Positions 6,081 to 6,088 of a stretch of DNA of 6,088 nucleotides are shown here, in pieces. The stretch lies in contig DPSB01000086.1 in NCBI GenBank assembly GCA_003537495.1, positions 1 to 6,088 on the forward strand, read 5' to 3'. The position numbers and the translations under genes are program-made. A model generated the notes under the pieces. The model did not search any database. It had not been told where the DNA came from and saw only the letters and a program-made list of their open reading frames with translations. This stretch comes from Cytophagales bacterium. Lineage in GTDB: Bacteria > Bacteroidota > Bacteroidia > Cytophagales > Cyclobacteriaceae. The stretch's first letter is position 1. Every line of letters starts with the position of its first letter.

Positions 6081-6088
6081 CAGGCCTT

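Noticed and set aside
1..6088. Mobile element, CRISPR array, tRNA or rRNA
   Set aside because: No terminal inverted repeats, transposase motifs, short spaced repeats or tRNA-like cloverleaf were seen, and the coding frames leave only the 187-bp gap free.

Overview
The window looks like chromosomal DNA of a Bacteroidota bacterium, probably of the Cytophagales type. The base composition is moderately AT-rich and the genes are packed on one strand. Start codons mostly lack a clear Shine-Dalgarno sequence. The receiver, GAF and PAS domains read like those of environmental Cytophagia. This placement is an inference from sequence style, because no rRNA or other taxonomic marker is present.

All six supported genes are on the minus strand and are described in transcription order, from right to left. 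Positions 6080-4310 hold a two-gene cell-surface unit: a FemAB/GNAT-like acyltransferase-type protein overlapping by 8 bp a family 2 glycosyltransferase. A 187-bp non-coding stretch follows (4123-4309). It holds a weak possible stem-loop and some AT-rich promoter-like sequence, and it probably separates two transcription units.

Positions 4122-1 hold a dense signalling operon of four genes separated by 6 bp, a 4-bp ATGA overlap, and 9 bp. They are (1) a soluble hybrid protein with a receiver at the N-terminus and a complete histidine kinase core behind it; (2) a stand-alone receiver; (3) a receiver plus coiled coil plus a histidine-bearing DHp hairpin that ends without any ATPase domain; and (4) a HAMP-like/GAF/PAS/PAS sensor protein that runs off the left edge, so its output domain is not visible. 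No DNA-binding output domain and no transmembrane segment is seen in the visible part of this operon.

The most interesting reading is a multi-step phosphorelay or scaffolded signalling complex. One gene supplies the only visible ATPase. Three related receivers could accept phosphate. The ATPase-less DHp protein could be a phosphotransfer intermediate or a decoy. The first and third proteins are clear paralogues across receiver and coiled coil (about half of 157 ungapped residues identical by hand count), so the locus appears to have grown by tandem duplication followed by loss of the insert-bearing kinase end or its replacement. The partial sensor shows a second recent-looking duplication, with PAS modules repeating at a 142-residue period. 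No mobile element, CRISPR array or RNA gene was seen.
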